Positions 26,160-34,581 are shown, numbered from the stretch's first letter. The stretch is DNA of 64,000 nt from Kribbella sp. VKM Ac-2569 (GCF_004216905.1 NZ_SGXJ01000005.1:1-64000); one strand, 5' to 3'. Numbers and translations: made by a program. The notes: generated by a model from the letters alone, not told the origin.

Positions 26160-27091
26160 GCAACATCGCACGGGCGGTCAGCGCGTACCTCGACCACCTC
26201 ACGGTCGAGCGCGGCCTGGCCGCCAACACGTTGGCGTCGTACCGGCGCGACCTGCGCCGGTACGGCGGCTACCTCGCGACCACGGAGATCGACGACCTCG
26301 GCCGGATCACGGAGGCCGTGGTCAGCGACTTCCTGATGCGGTTGCGCGAGGGCGACGCCGATCACCCGCCACTGACCGCGTCCAGTGCGGGGCGGACCGT
26401 GGTCGCGGTCCGTGGCTTCCACAAGTTCTGTGTGCGCGAGGGACTGACCGCGGTCGACCCTGCGGCGGCTGTGAAGCCACCTGTGCCGCCGCAGCGGCTG
26501 CCGAAGGCCCTGTCTGTCGACGAGGTGACCAGGATCCTCTCAGCGGCCGCTGGGGCAGAGGCGGAGCCTGCCGTGCTGGCAACGCGGGATGCGGCGTTGC
26601 TGGAGTTCCTGTACGGCACTGGCGCCCGTATCTCGGAGGCCGTCGGTCTGGACGTCGACGACATCGACCTGGACGCCGGCGCGGTACTGCTGCGAGGCAA
26701 GGGCAGCAAAGAGCGGGTAGTACCTGTCGGCACCTACGCCCGTGAAGCGCTGTCGGCGTACCTGGTCCGTGGGCGCCCTGAGCTGGTGTCACGCGGTCGC
26801 GGAACCCCTGCGCTCTTCCTGAACGCCCGCGGCGGCCGCCTGTCCCGGCAGAGCGCTTGGACGGTACTGCGTCGTGCTGCCCAGCGGGCCGGGATCTCGA
26901 AGGAGATCTCCCCGCACACGCTGCGGCACTCGTACGCGACACATCTGCTCGACGGCGGAGCCGACGTACGTGTGGTCCAGGAGTTGCTGGGACATGCGTC
27001 CGTCACGACGACACAGGTCTACACACTGGTGACGGTCGACAAGCTCCGCGAGGTCTACGCCACCTCACACCCGCGGGCGCTCTCCTCCTGA
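26156..27091 (+). CDS. xerD: Site-specific tyrosine recombinase XerD, CTG start
   Basis: 311 residues. Catalytic residues are visible: Arg158 (GTGARISEAVGL), Lys182, His254 and Arg257 (HTLRHSYATH), His280 (LLGHASVTTTQ) and Tyr289. XerD with XerC resolves chromosome dimers at dif. No ATG, GTG or TTG start fits; the first plausible one is CTG at 26156, overlapping the ald stop as CTGA, with GAGG seven bases upstream. This start aligns residue for residue with the M. tuberculosis XerD N-terminus (YLDHLT-ERG at the same position). The in-frame GTG at 26027 lies 130 bases inside ald and is rejected. Confidence 0.9.
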   Translation: MSNIARAVSAYLDHLTVERGLAANTLASYRRDLRRYGGYLATTEIDDLGRITEAVVSDFLMRLREGDADHPPLTASSAGRTVVAVRGFHKFCVREGLTAVDPAAAVKPPVPPQRLPKALSVDEVTRILSAAAGAEAEPAVLATRDAALLEFLYGTGARISEAVGLDVDDIDLDAGAVLLRGKGSKERVVPVGTYAREALSAYLVRGRPELVSRGRGTPALFLNARGGRLSRQSAWTVLRRAAQRAGISKEISPHTLRHSYATHLLDGGADVRVVQELLGHASVTTTQVYTLVTVDKLREVYATSHPRALSS

Positions 27092-27182
27092 GAGCTACCC
27101 CGGTGGGTCGAGTGCGTGGACGGTGTGCGATCATCTCGTCACGGTCGGTGATCCGGGGAGGGTGATCGGCCGAGTTCGGAGC

Positions 27183-27194
27183 TTTGTCGACAAA
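27183..27194. promoter_or_regulatory. Palindrome TTTGTCGACAAA upstream of parA
   Basis: A perfect 12-base palindrome lies 29 bases upstream of the candidate parA -35 box. It may be a binding site for a regulator or for a partition protein. No second copy was seen in the 200-base gap. Confidence 0.35.
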
Positions 27195-27222
27195 CAGCCC
27201 CACCCCGGTGCGGAGTGGCTGG

Positions 27223-27251
27223 TTGAGAGTGCTTGAATGCACGCTTACAGT
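27223..27251 (+). promoter_or_regulatory. Candidate promoter of the parA-scpAB-rluB run
   Basis: TTGAGA (27223-27228) and TACAGT (27246-27251) are 17 bases apart, 41 bases before the parA ATG. This is one of the best SigA-type matches in the window and fits a 5' leader of about 35 bases with GAAAGG near its end. Confidence 0.55.
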
Positions 27252-27291
27252 CGCTGGGATCGCCCGTATCGGTTGAAAGGTTTGACGAGTC

Positions 27292-28359
27292 ATGAACGAG
27301 TCGACATTCCCGGGCACCGAGCACGTGATGGGCCACCTCCAGGACCGCCATTCGGCCCCGGAGCCGGCCCAGCCGATCAGCACGCCACCCAGCAGCCCAC
27401 CCCGGCCGGTTACGCCGCCGCGGGGCCTGCCCGACAACTATGCGGAGATGCCGAAGCCGACGGCCAAGCTCACCGCGGAGGACCTTGCACCCGTGAACGA
27501 CCCGAACGGTCCGCGTCACAAGATCGGGCCGACCGGCCGGCCGCAGCCGGACCTGCCGGTGCCGCAGCCACCGACCAAGACCGGCCCGGCGCAGGTGATC
27601 GCGATGTGCAACCAGAAGGGCGGCGTGGGCAAGACCACGACCACGATCAACCTCGGCGCGGCGATCGCCGAGACCGGTCGCAAGGTGCTGCTGATCGACT
27701 TCGACCCGCAGGGGTCCGCCTCGATCGGTCTCGGCGTCCAGCCGCACGACCTCGAGCTGTCGGTCTACAACCTGCTGATGCAGCGCGACATCACCCCGGA
27801 CGAGGTGATCCAGCCGACCCGGGTGGAGAACCTCGACCTGATGCCGGCCAACATCGACCTGTCCGCGGCCGAGGTCCAGCTGGTCCAGGAGGTCGCTCGC
27901 GAGTACACGCTGCAGCGGGTGCTGGACCCGATCATCCCGCTGTACGACGTGATCCTGATCGACTGCGCCCCGTCGCTCGGTCTGCTCACCGTGAACGCGC
28001 TGACCGCGTCGAACGGTATCGTCGTACCGCTCGAGTGCGAGTTCTTCGCGCTCCGCGGCCTGGCGATGCTCACCGACACGATCGCCAAGGTGCAGGACCG
28101 GCTGAACCCCAAGCTGGAGATCGTCGGGATCCTCGGCACCATGTTCGACGGGCGTACGACGCACGCCCGGGAGGTCCTCGACCGCGTGGTCCAGGCCTTC
28201 GACGAGCGCGTCTTCCACACCGTCATCCGGCGTACCGTCAAGTTCCCCGAGACCACGGTCGTCGGCGAACCGATCACGACGTACGCGCCTTCGTCCCAAG
28301 CGGCTACGCAGTACCGCGACCTTGCCAAGGAGGTGCTGGCGCGTTGTCCCGCCGGGTGA
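27292..28359 (+). CDS. ParA/Soj-type partition ATPase
   Basis: 355 residues. Residues 1-100 are a Pro-rich disordered extension; the deviant Walker A KGGVGKTT is at 109-116, followed by LLIDFDPQGSASIGLG and LIDCAPSLGLLTVNAL. This is the second actinobacterial ParA, the one found with scpAB, distinct from the origin-linked parA-parB pair. The ATG has GAAAGG 11 bases upstream and a good promoter. It overlaps the RHH gene by 16 bases if that gene starts at TTG 28344. It may position the chromosome or the SMC loader, but its role is less studied than that of origin ParA. Confidence 0.9.
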   Translation: MNESTFPGTEHVMGHLQDRHSAPEPAQPISTPPSSPPRPVTPPRGLPDNYAEMPKPTAKLTAEDLAPVNDPNGPRHKIGPTGRPQPDLPVPQPPTKTGPAQVIAMCNQKGGVGKTTTTINLGAAIAETGRKVLLIDFDPQGSASIGLGVQPHDLELSVYNLLMQRDITPDEVIQPTRVENLDLMPANIDLSAAEVQLVQEVAREYTLQRVLDPIIPLYDVILIDCAPSLGLLTVNALTASNGIVVPLECEFFALRGLAMLTDTIAKVQDRLNPKLEIVGILGTMFDGRTTHAREVLDRVVQAFDERVFHTVIRRTVKFPETTVVGEPITTYAPSSQAATQYRDLAKEVLARCPAG

Positions 28360-28706
28360 GCCTGCCAGGTGCCAGTGAACTCTTCGGGGGTGCGGCACCG
28401 AAGCAGACCAGACCCGAGAAGCGCACCACCACCGACGGACCGTCTTCGACTGTGCGGTCCAGTACCGCGGTCGTCGACGACCGGAAGTCGAGTGGTCGGA
28501 TCCGTCACGACACGAAGATCACCGTGTACGTGACGGAGGAAGAGCTGCTCGGCCTGGAACAGACCAGACTCGCGCTGCGCGCGGAGCACGGCCTGACGGC
28601 CGACCGGGGCCGGATCGTCCGCGAGGCGATCGACGTCCTGCTCGCCGACTTCGTCGACCACGGGCCGGACTCGGTGCTGGTACGGCGGCTGAAGGCGTCG
28701 GAGTGA
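28344..28706 (+). CDS. Ribbon-helix-helix protein, possible ParA partner
   Basis: 120 residues. Residues 1-52 are basic and disordered; residues 55-105 (KITVYVTEEELLGLEQTRL, then RGRIVREAIDVLLADF) look like a ribbon-helix-helix DNA-binding domain of the CopG/MetJ type. The TTG start at 28344 has AAGGAGGTG ten bases upstream; the GTG at 28356, overlapping the parA stop as GTGA, is the alternative. ParA ATPases of plasmids often pair with RHH centromere-binding proteins such as ParG, so a similar partnership is a reasonable inference here. Its stop overlaps the scpA start. Confidence 0.78.
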   Translation: MSRRVSLPGASELFGGAAPKQTRPEKRTTTDGPSSTVRSSTAVVDDRKSSGRIRHDTKITVYVTEEELLGLEQTRLALRAEHGLTADRGRIVREAIDVLLADFVDHGPDSVLVRRLKASE

Positions 28707-29689
28707 CCGTGTCCTCCTCGGACTCGTTGCCTTTGGACCTCGGAACCGACGCTGCCCCGGCTGTTGCCGAGGGCAAGGGGTTCAGTGTTCACCTGGTGAA
28801 CTTCGAGGGGCCGTTCGACCTGCTCCTGCAGCTGATCTCGAAGCACAAGCTGGACATCACCGAGATCGCGCTGTCGGTGATCACCGACGACTTCATCGCG
28901 CACATCAAGGCGCTGGGGTCGGAGTGGGACCTCGACCAGACGTCGGAGTTCCTGCTGATCGCGGCGACGCTTTTGGATTTGAAGGCGGCGCGGCTGCTGC
29001 CGAAGGGCGAGGTCGAGGACGACGAGGATCTCGCGCTGCTGGAGGCTCGGGATCTGTTGTTCGCGCGGTTGTTGCAGTACCGGGCGTTCAAGCAGATCGC
29101 GGCGTTGATACAGGAGCGGATGGCGGTCGAGTCGCGTCGGTTCCCGCGGGCCGTGGGGGTGGAGCCGCGGTTCGCGGAGCTGCTGCCTGAGGTGTTGCTG
29201 GGCCTCGACCCGGCTGGGTTGGCGGCGTTGGCTGCGAAGGCGATGGCGCCCAAGGACGACGTACCTCCTGGGGTTTCGCTTGCGCACTTGCACGCGCCGG
29301 CCGTCACTGTGCGGGAGCAGGCGGAGGTGATCATCGACCGGCTGCGGCGGCAGCGGAGCACCACGTTCCGGTCGTTGGTGGCTGATTCGCCTGACACGGT
29401 CACTACGGTGTGCCGGTTCCTGGCGTTGCTGGAGCTGTTCCGCGAGGCGGCTGTGACGTTTGATCAGGTCACGCCGTTGGGGGAACTGACCATTCGGTGG
29501 ACCGGGACGGATGAAGGTGAGATCGCGGTCAGCGACGAGTTCGACGAGGAACAGAAACCCGCCGACGAGACCGGCGAGGCACCGGTCGTCGAAGAGGAAA
29601 CGCACTTCCTCGAACCCGGTGAGAGTCTCACCGACGAATCCGACATCCACGAACCCGCCCCAGACGAATCCGAGACGGCAAACCAGTGA
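28703..29689 (+). CDS. scpA: Segregation and condensation protein ScpA
   Basis: 328 residues, longer than the usual 250-280. The kleisin opening FSVHLVNFEGPFDLLLQLIS is near residue 30 and YRAFKQIAALI lies mid-protein; the winged-helix C-domain ends near 275, followed by an acidic tail rich in Glu and Asp. ScpA bridges the two SMC heads. GTG start, overlapping the RHH gene stop; the stop overlaps the scpB start. Confidence 0.94.
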   Translation: MTVSSSDSLPLDLGTDAAPAVAEGKGFSVHLVNFEGPFDLLLQLISKHKLDITEIALSVITDDFIAHIKALGSEWDLDQTSEFLLIAATLLDLKAARLLPKGEVEDDEDLALLEARDLLFARLLQYRAFKQIAALIQERMAVESRRFPRAVGVEPRFAELLPEVLLGLDPAGLAALAAKAMAPKDDVPPGVSLAHLHAPAVTVREQAEVIIDRLRRQRSTTFRSLVADSPDTVTTVCRFLALLELFREAAVTFDQVTPLGELTIRWTGTDEGEIAVSDEFDEEQKPADETGEAPVVEEETHFLEPGESLTDESDIHEPAPDESETANQ

Positions 29690-30774
29690 CCAACTCCCAC
29701 CACCCCTCCACCCCGGAGGACACCACCCCCGACGCAACCACCACTCCCGATGCCGTGGAGGAGTCGGCGGCGTCTGACGAGGTGGTTGGGGAGGGTTTTG
29801 CACCCGAATCGGCAGGTAATCCTCCCCAACCCGATGAGGTGGGCGGGGAGGACGAGGAGCATTTGCCGCCGGGGCAGACTGCGGTGCCGGTGGGGGACGA
29901 GGTTGTTGTCGACGACGAGACGATGCGGCGGGCGCTCGAGGCGATCCTGATGGTGACGGACGAGCCGTTGCCGGTACTGACGATGGCTCGTTCGGTCGGC
30001 CGGCCGACGGGTGATGTGGCTGCGGCGCTCGAGGAGCTGGCGGCGGAGTACACCGAGCAGGGGCGTGGATTCGACCTGCGTGAGGTGGGCGGCGGCTGGC
30101 GGTACTACACCCGCGCCGAAGCCGCGCCGTACGTCGAACGCTTCGTCCTCGACGGTCAGCAGGCGCGCCTCACGCAGGCTGCGCTCGAAACCCTTGCCGT
30201 GGTCGCTTACAAGCAACCTGTCAGCCGGGCTCGCGTCTCCGCGATTCGTGGGGTGAACGTGGACGGCGTGATGCGTACGCTCGTCGCTCGCGGTCTGGTG
30301 GAGGAGGCCGGCTCGGACACGGAGTCGCAGGCGACTTTGTACCGCACGACGACGTACTTCTTGGAACGCATGGGCATGCAGTCCCTCGACGACCTCCCCG
30401 AGCTGGCCCCGTACCTCCCCGACATGGACGACATCGAGGACGAACTAGCCGCCCAAACCCTCCCACCAGCCCCCACCCCCGACCCGCAGCCGTCGCCAGA
30501 TGCAGAGTCCGGTGAGGCTGAGACAGCACCCGCGCTGGACAGCACCTCCACCGAGGAAGCCACGGACGCCGAGGAAGCAGCTGAGGTCGAGGAAGCGGCT
30601 GACGCCGAGGAAGCGGCTGACGCCGAGGAAGCGGCTGACGCCGAGGAAGCGGCTGAGGTCGAGGAAGCGGCTGAGGTCGAGGTGACCGAGGACGTGGACG
30701 TCGAGGATGAAGTAGACGTGGACGTCGAGGATGCGGCGTTGGGTGTGGAGGCGGGGGTGCGGGATGGGGGATGA
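29686..30774 (+). CDS. scpB: Segregation and condensation protein ScpB with repeat tail
   Basis: 362 residues. The tandem winged-helix core spans about residues 80-235 (ALEAILMVTDEPLPVLTMA, then AALETLAVVAYKQPVSRARV). The N-terminal 75 residues are acidic and disordered. The C-terminal 110 residues are very acidic and include seven repeats of EEA(A/T)(D/E)(A/V) coded by 18-base units. ScpB dimers bind the ScpA kleisin. Usual ScpB is about 200-220 residues, so both extensions are unusual. The GTG overlaps the scpA stop; rluB starts 11 bases before its end. Confidence 0.92.
   Translation: MTNSHHPSTPEDTTPDATTTPDAVEESAASDEVVGEGFAPESAGNPPQPDEVGGEDEEHLPPGQTAVPVGDEVVVDDETMRRALEAILMVTDEPLPVLTMARSVGRPTGDVAAALEELAAEYTEQGRGFDLREVGGGWRYYTRAEAAPYVERFVLDGQQARLTQAALETLAVVAYKQPVSRARVSAIRGVNVDGVMRTLVARGLVEEAGSDTESQATLYRTTTYFLERMGMQSLDDLPELAPYLPDMDDIEDELAAQTLPPAPTPDPQPSPDAESGEAETAPALDSTSTEEATDAEEAAEVEEAADAEEAADAEEAADAEEAAEVEEAAEVEVTEDVDVEDEVDVDVEDAALGVEAGVRDGG
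30553..30678 (+). repeat. Seven tandem 18-base repeats in scpB
   Basis: Units of consensus GAGGAAGCGGCTGASGYC repeat seven times without gaps. Three adjacent central units (30589-30642) are identical, so expansion is recent. Each unit adds six residues (EEAADA or EEAEV-type) without changing the frame. Confidence 0.9.
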
Positions 30775-31498
30775 CGGCGGGGTTCGGTTGCAGAAGGTTT
30801 TGGCTCGGGCGGGGGTGGCTTCTCGGCGGAGTGCGGAGATTCTGATCGAGGAGGGGCGCGTCGAGGTCGACGGGCGGGTGGTGACTGAGTTCGGGGTTCG
30901 GGTGGATCCTGAGACGGCGGTCATCCGGGTCGACGGTGCGCGGATTCCGCCGGTCAGCGCGAACGTGTACCTCGTCCTGAACAAGCCGCGCGGCGTCGTG
31001 ACCACGATGTCCGACCCGCAAGGGCGCCCGTGCATCACCGACTTCGTGGAGGACCGGCCGGAGCGGCTGTTCCACATCGGCCGGCTCGACACCGACACCG
31101 AGGGTCTGCTGCTGCTCACGAACCACGGCGAGTTCGCGCATCGCCTCGCGCATCCGTCGTACGAGGTCTCCAAGACGTACGTCGCCGAGGTCGAGGGCAA
31201 CGTCAAACCGGCGGTACTGCGCGCGCTCCTGGACGGTGTCGAGCTCGACGACGGCCCGGCCCGCGCGGACACGGTGAAGATCGTCTCCACGGTGCCCGGC
31301 CGCACCCTCGTGGAGATGTCCCTCCACGAGGGCCGCAACCGGATCGTCCGCCGGATGTTCGACGCGGTCGGTCACCCGGTGAAGCGGCTGACCCGTACCG
31401 CGATCGGCCCGGTCCGCCGCGGCAACCTCCACACCGGAGAACTCCGCGAACTCGACCCACCCGAACTAGGCCAACTCCTCGACCTCGTAGACCTCTGA
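30764..31498 (+). CDS. rluB: Large-subunit pseudouridine synthase RluB family
   Basis: 244 residues. An S4 domain covers about 5-55 (VRLQKVLARAGVASRRSAE) and the RsuA/RluB catalytic motif GRLDTDTEGLLLLTN carries Asp109. HEGRNRIVRRMF is the conserved C-terminal motif. It makes pseudouridine in the 23S rRNA peptidyl transferase region. The ATG at 30764 overlaps scpB by 11 bases. In many actinobacteria a cmk-der block follows; here the next genes are unrelated secreted proteins on the other strand, so synteny breaks at about 31500. Confidence 0.93.
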   Translation: MGDDGGVRLQKVLARAGVASRRSAEILIEEGRVEVDGRVVTEFGVRVDPETAVIRVDGARIPPVSANVYLVLNKPRGVVTTMSDPQGRPCITDFVEDRPERLFHIGRLDTDTEGLLLLTNHGEFAHRLAHPSYEVSKTYVAEVEGNVKPAVLRALLDGVELDDGPARADTVKIVSTVPGRTLVEMSLHEGRNRIVRRMFDAVGHPVKRLTRTAIGPVRRGNLHTGELRELDPPELGQLLDLVDL

Positions 31499-31502
31499 AC
31501 GG

Positions 31503-32426
31503 TTACTCGCCGTAGAGGAGCCACTCCGCTTCTGAGCTGCCGGGGTAGTGGCGGAAGTACGTCTTGTCCTCGGGTGCGGCCAGCTGGTCGCCCACCCTGC
31601 CCAGGCCCTTGATGACCGTGGCGGTGCCGTTGGCGTGGCTGACGGCGTACAGGTAGCCGCGCCGCGTGTCCTTGTCGATGGCGAGCAGCAGCGTGCTCTG
31701 GTTGCCGCACTTCTCGGCGATGAGTGTCTCGAACCCCTGCCACGTCGACCCACGCACCTTCTTCACCACGGGCTTGCCGGAGAGCGGGATGCGGATCGTG
31801 TACAGCGCCCCGCCGCGCGTGTTGGCGAGGAACGTGTCGTACGTCGCGGTCTGACTGATCAGTGTCATCGTCTTCACCGCCGAGAACCCGGTGTACGTCG
31901 ATTTGCTGCGCCAGACGGACCCCTCCACGGTCCAGCGCGTGACGACGTCACGCTGCAACGCATACGCATTGGTGCGAGTTGTAGTCCCGTAGTACGTCGA
32001 CTGCTCCAGGTACGTCTGGTGGATCCAGCCGCCGCCCACCTTCGTCTTCTGGACCGAGTCAGGGTCGAGCTGACCAGACGTCGTATCGGTCACGTACCGG
32101 AACCGGTACAGGTCGGTCCCGATCGTCACGTAGCCCTGATGCGCCATGCCCGACGGCGGATCCGGCTCCCAGCCGACGGAGGTCGCGAGCCGCACCTGGT
32201 CCACCGGGAACAACGCTTTCGGCCCGACGCTCGGCGGCGATGCCGTCACGGGCGCGGTCGCGGTGATCCGCTGGAACTTGTGATCGCCCTGCACGGTCAC
32301 CGTGCCCAGCGTCATCGAACAGGCCGCGCTCGCCTGCCCGGCCGCAGCCTGCACCGGTACCGGCACCAGCGCTGCCGCCGTCATCGCCGCGCCCAGCGCA
32401 CCCGCGGCGATCCGCCATCTGGTCAT
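31503..32426 (-). CDS. Secreted protein, paralogue A
   Basis: 307 residues with a signal peptide (MTRWRIAAGALGAAMTAAAL to about residue 30). The mature protein starts with ACSMTLGTVTVQGDH and its C-terminal half holds TYDTFLANTRGGALYTI, STWQGFETLIAEKCG and GYLYAVSHANGTATVIKGLG. The repeated beta-strand and Gly-rich pattern suggests a beta-propeller or tachylectin-like fold, but I do not recognise the family with certainty. AAGGGGG precedes the ATG. It is a paralogue of 33667-34581, and the two flank a lipase gene, all on the minus strand. Confidence 0.8.
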   Translation of the reverse strand: MTRWRIAAGALGAAMTAAALVPVPVQAAAGQASAACSMTLGTVTVQGDHKFQRITATAPVTASPPSVGPKALFPVDQVRLATSVGWEPDPPSGMAHQGYVTIGTDLYRFRYVTDTTSGQLDPDSVQKTKVGGGWIHQTYLEQSTYYGTTTRTNAYALQRDVVTRWTVEGSVWRSKSTYTGFSAVKTMTLISQTATYDTFLANTRGGALYTIRIPLSGKPVVKKVRGSTWQGFETLIAEKCGNQSTLLLAIDKDTRRGYLYAVSHANGTATVIKGLGRVGDQLAAPEDKTYFRHYPGSSEAEWLLYGE

Positions 32427-32468
32427 GCAGCCCCCTTCGAGGAGTCGTGTCATCCACCTCGATGCCGA

Positions 32469-33572
32469 CTATCCCGAAAAGGTTAGGGACCGATCGAAGA
32501 ACTCCCGAACCAATCGCCGTACGGCGGGTACGCCGCAGCGCGACGCACCGACGAGCCTGGCCCGCGCGGCCGCCGTCATCAGGCCGGCGGACTGCAGTTG
32601 CGGTGCGAACGCGGCGTAGTCCGTCCAGATCCAGTGGTTCGCGTCGGACAACTGCACCCGCCGTACCGGACCGCCGTGTGAGAGCACGGCTGACCACGTG
32701 CGGTCGAAGCGCTCGTCGCGGAACCCGTCCGTTCCAGCGAGCAGGAGTGGCTTGCGGGTGCCGTGCTGGGCGACCGGGTAGAGCTCACCGTCCAGCGTGT
32801 CCAGGTAGCCCTCCAGATTGGCGGCTGCGCGGACATGGGGGTGCTCCAGCGACACTGCGGCGGTCGCACCACCAGCTGAGTGCCCGTAGACGCCAACACG
32901 ACGCAGGTCGATCGACTCATGCAGACCCGACAGGTGGTCCAGCACGAACCGCATGTCGGCGAAACGCGTGTCCATCATCAGCCGCGACCGCACCGGGTCC
33001 GTCTGCACGTCCGGTCCGATCTCGATGACCCGTAGCCGTCCGTCCGGGAACACCACCTCACTCGCCTCACCCGGGTGGTCCAGCGTGAGTACGACGTACC
33101 CGTGGCTCGCCAGCTCCTCCGCCACGGAGGTGCCGATGGTGCGTGGGTCTGCACCACCTGGGCTGTAGAGGAGCGTGGGCCGCCGTCCGGGCAGTGCCGG
33201 TGCGTCGACGTACGAGTGGGTCAGGGTGCCGGCCCAGTTCACTCCGCTGGTCGGCAGCTCCGGATGGAGTACGCCGGCGTCCAGGCCCTTGAAGACCGCT
33301 GCTGCGGCTGGTGCGAGCTGTGGTGCGCGTTGGTACCCGCGTACGACGGTGGCGGGGTAGAAGACCGTCAGCGCGAGCTCACGGGTGGGTGCGCCGTTCC
33401 AAGGGTCCGGACGCTGAGAGTCGACCAGTGCGCGGGTCGTCGTACCGACGGGCCAGCGGCCGGTGGGAGCGGGCAGTCGGAGTGTCAGGTCGGTTGCCGC
33501 GGACGCTGAGAGCGGGAGAGCACCTGTCATAGCGGAGGCGGCGGTGGCGGTGAGGAAGGTTCGTCGTCTCAT
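32469..33572 (-). CDS. Tat-type exported alpha/beta hydrolase (PAF-acetylhydrolase-like)
   Basis: 367 residues. The N-terminus MRRRTFLTATAASAMTGAL is a twin-arginine signal. The lipase elbow GHSAGGATA is near residue 240, with an oxyanion region LLYSPGGADP and a late NHWIWTD His. The pattern fits the platelet-activating-factor acetylhydrolase/dienelactone hydrolase-like esterases, cutting short acyl esters or polyester. No RBS is evident before the ATG at 33572. It lies between the two paralogous secreted proteins, 42 bases upstream of the start of paralogue A. Confidence 0.82.
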   Translation of the reverse strand: MRRRTFLTATAASAMTGALPLSASAATDLTLRLPAPTGRWPVGTTTRALVDSQRPDPWNGAPTRELALTVFYPATVVRGYQRAPQLAPAAAAVFKGLDAGVLHPELPTSGVNWAGTLTHSYVDAPALPGRRPTLLYSPGGADPRTIGTSVAEELASHGYVVLTLDHPGEASEVVFPDGRLRVIEIGPDVQTDPVRSRLMMDTRFADMRFVLDHLSGLHESIDLRRVGVYGHSAGGATAAVSLEHPHVRAAANLEGYLDTLDGELYPVAQHGTRKPLLLAGTDGFRDERFDRTWSAVLSHGGPVRRVQLSDANHWIWTDYAAFAPQLQSAGLMTAAARARLVGASRCGVPAVRRLVREFFDRSLTFSG

Positions 33573-33610
33573 GCCGACGACGTTGGCACGTTGTAAACCA
33601 CCGGTCAGCT

Positions 33611-33657
33611 GAATCAAAAGCGTCTCCACCCGGACATCCAGCTCCGGGTGGAGACGC
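33611..33657 (-). terminator. Intrinsic terminator of paralogue B gene
   Basis: A perfect 15-bp stem (33620-33634 with 33643-33657) and eight-base loop, followed on the minus strand by CTTTTGATT. It starts 10 bases after the stop of the gene ending at 33667 and separates it from the esterase gene. This is the clearest T-tailed intrinsic terminator in the window. Confidence 0.85.
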
Positions 33658-33666
33658 CGGTGGTGG

Positions 33667-34581
33667 TCAGGCGCCGGTCAGCTGGGTGCCGGCTGTGTAG
33701 TAGCGGAAGTACGAGTCCTCGGCCGGGAAGGTGGTCGGGACCTTGCCGAGGCCCTTGATGACGGTGGCGGTGCCATTGGCGTGGCTGACGGCGTACAGGT
33801 ACCCCGCACCGGTGTCCTTGTCGATGCCGAGCAGCAGGGTGCCGTAGATGCCGCACTTCTCCGCGATGAGCGTCTCGAAGCCCTGCCAGGTGGAGGTGCG
33901 GATCTTCGTCACCACCGGCTTACCGGAGCCCGTGGGCACCTGGACTGTGTAGAGCGCGCCACCGTTCGTCGTCGCCAGGAACGTGTCGTACGCACGACCC
34001 TGACCGATCAGCGTCATCGTCTTGACCGCCTTGAACCCGCCGAAGGTGGTGTAGTACTTCCAGCCGCTCGGGGTGACCGTCCAGCGAGCGATCAGGCCGT
34101 CGGTGAACTGGTTGATCAGCGAGTAGACGTTGGACCGGCTGAAGCCCGCCACGGAGTACTGGCTGAGCTCGACGTACTTGTGCAGCTCGTCCCAGCCGCC
34201 ACCGACCAGGGTCTGCTTGACGGTGCCCGGTACGACGGAGACTCCGGTGCCGTCGGTGATGTAGCTGGTGCCGTACATACGCGGCCCGAGAGCTACCAGG
34301 CCGGTGCGCTGCTCGCCGGCCGGTGCCACCAGTTCTGTGCGCACTGCAGTGGGCAGGTGGGCCTGGCCGTCCGGATATAGGTTCATCGGCCCCAGCCGCC
34401 GGACACTGGCGGAGGGGGCCGCGGTAATGGTCTGCAAGGTGTGGTCACCACCAGGGGTGACCGAGCCCAGCCGCAGCGAGCAGGAAGCGGAGGAGGAGGC
34501 CGGTGCTGCACCTGCAGGTGCAGCCACGAAGCCTGCTGCGAGCAGGACCCCGATGGCGAGGACTCGCCCGTATTTGATCAT
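33667..34581 (-). CDS. Secreted protein, paralogue B
   Basis: 304 residues with a signal peptide (MIKYGRVLAIGVLLAAGFVA to about residue 26). It matches paralogue A along its length: ASCSLRLGSVTPGGDH at the mature N-terminus, then TYDTFL-type block, STWQGFETLIAEKCG and GYLYAVSHANGTATVIKGLG. The blocks near the C-terminus are almost identical, also in DNA, while the middle is divergent. A strong terminator lies downstream. Upstream is pafA, divergent, 131 bases away. Function unknown. Confidence 0.8.
   Translation of the reverse strand: MIKYGRVLAIGVLLAAGFVAAPAGAAPASSSASCSLRLGSVTPGGDHTLQTITAAPSASVRRLGPMNLYPDGQAHLPTAVRTELVAPAGEQRTGLVALGPRMYGTSYITDGTGVSVVPGTVKQTLVGGGWDELHKYVELSQYSVAGFSRSNVYSLINQFTDGLIARWTVTPSGWKYYTTFGGFKAVKTMTLIGQGRAYDTFLATTNGGALYTVQVPTGSGKPVVTKIRTSTWQGFETLIAEKCGIYGTLLLGIDKDTGAGYLYAVSHANGTATVIKGLGKVPTTFPAEDSYFRYYTAGTQLTGA

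Noticed and set aside
27139..28398. Long antisense frame over parA
   Set aside because: Arg/Asp/His-rich translation without motifs; the sense strand has Walker motifs and an RBS.
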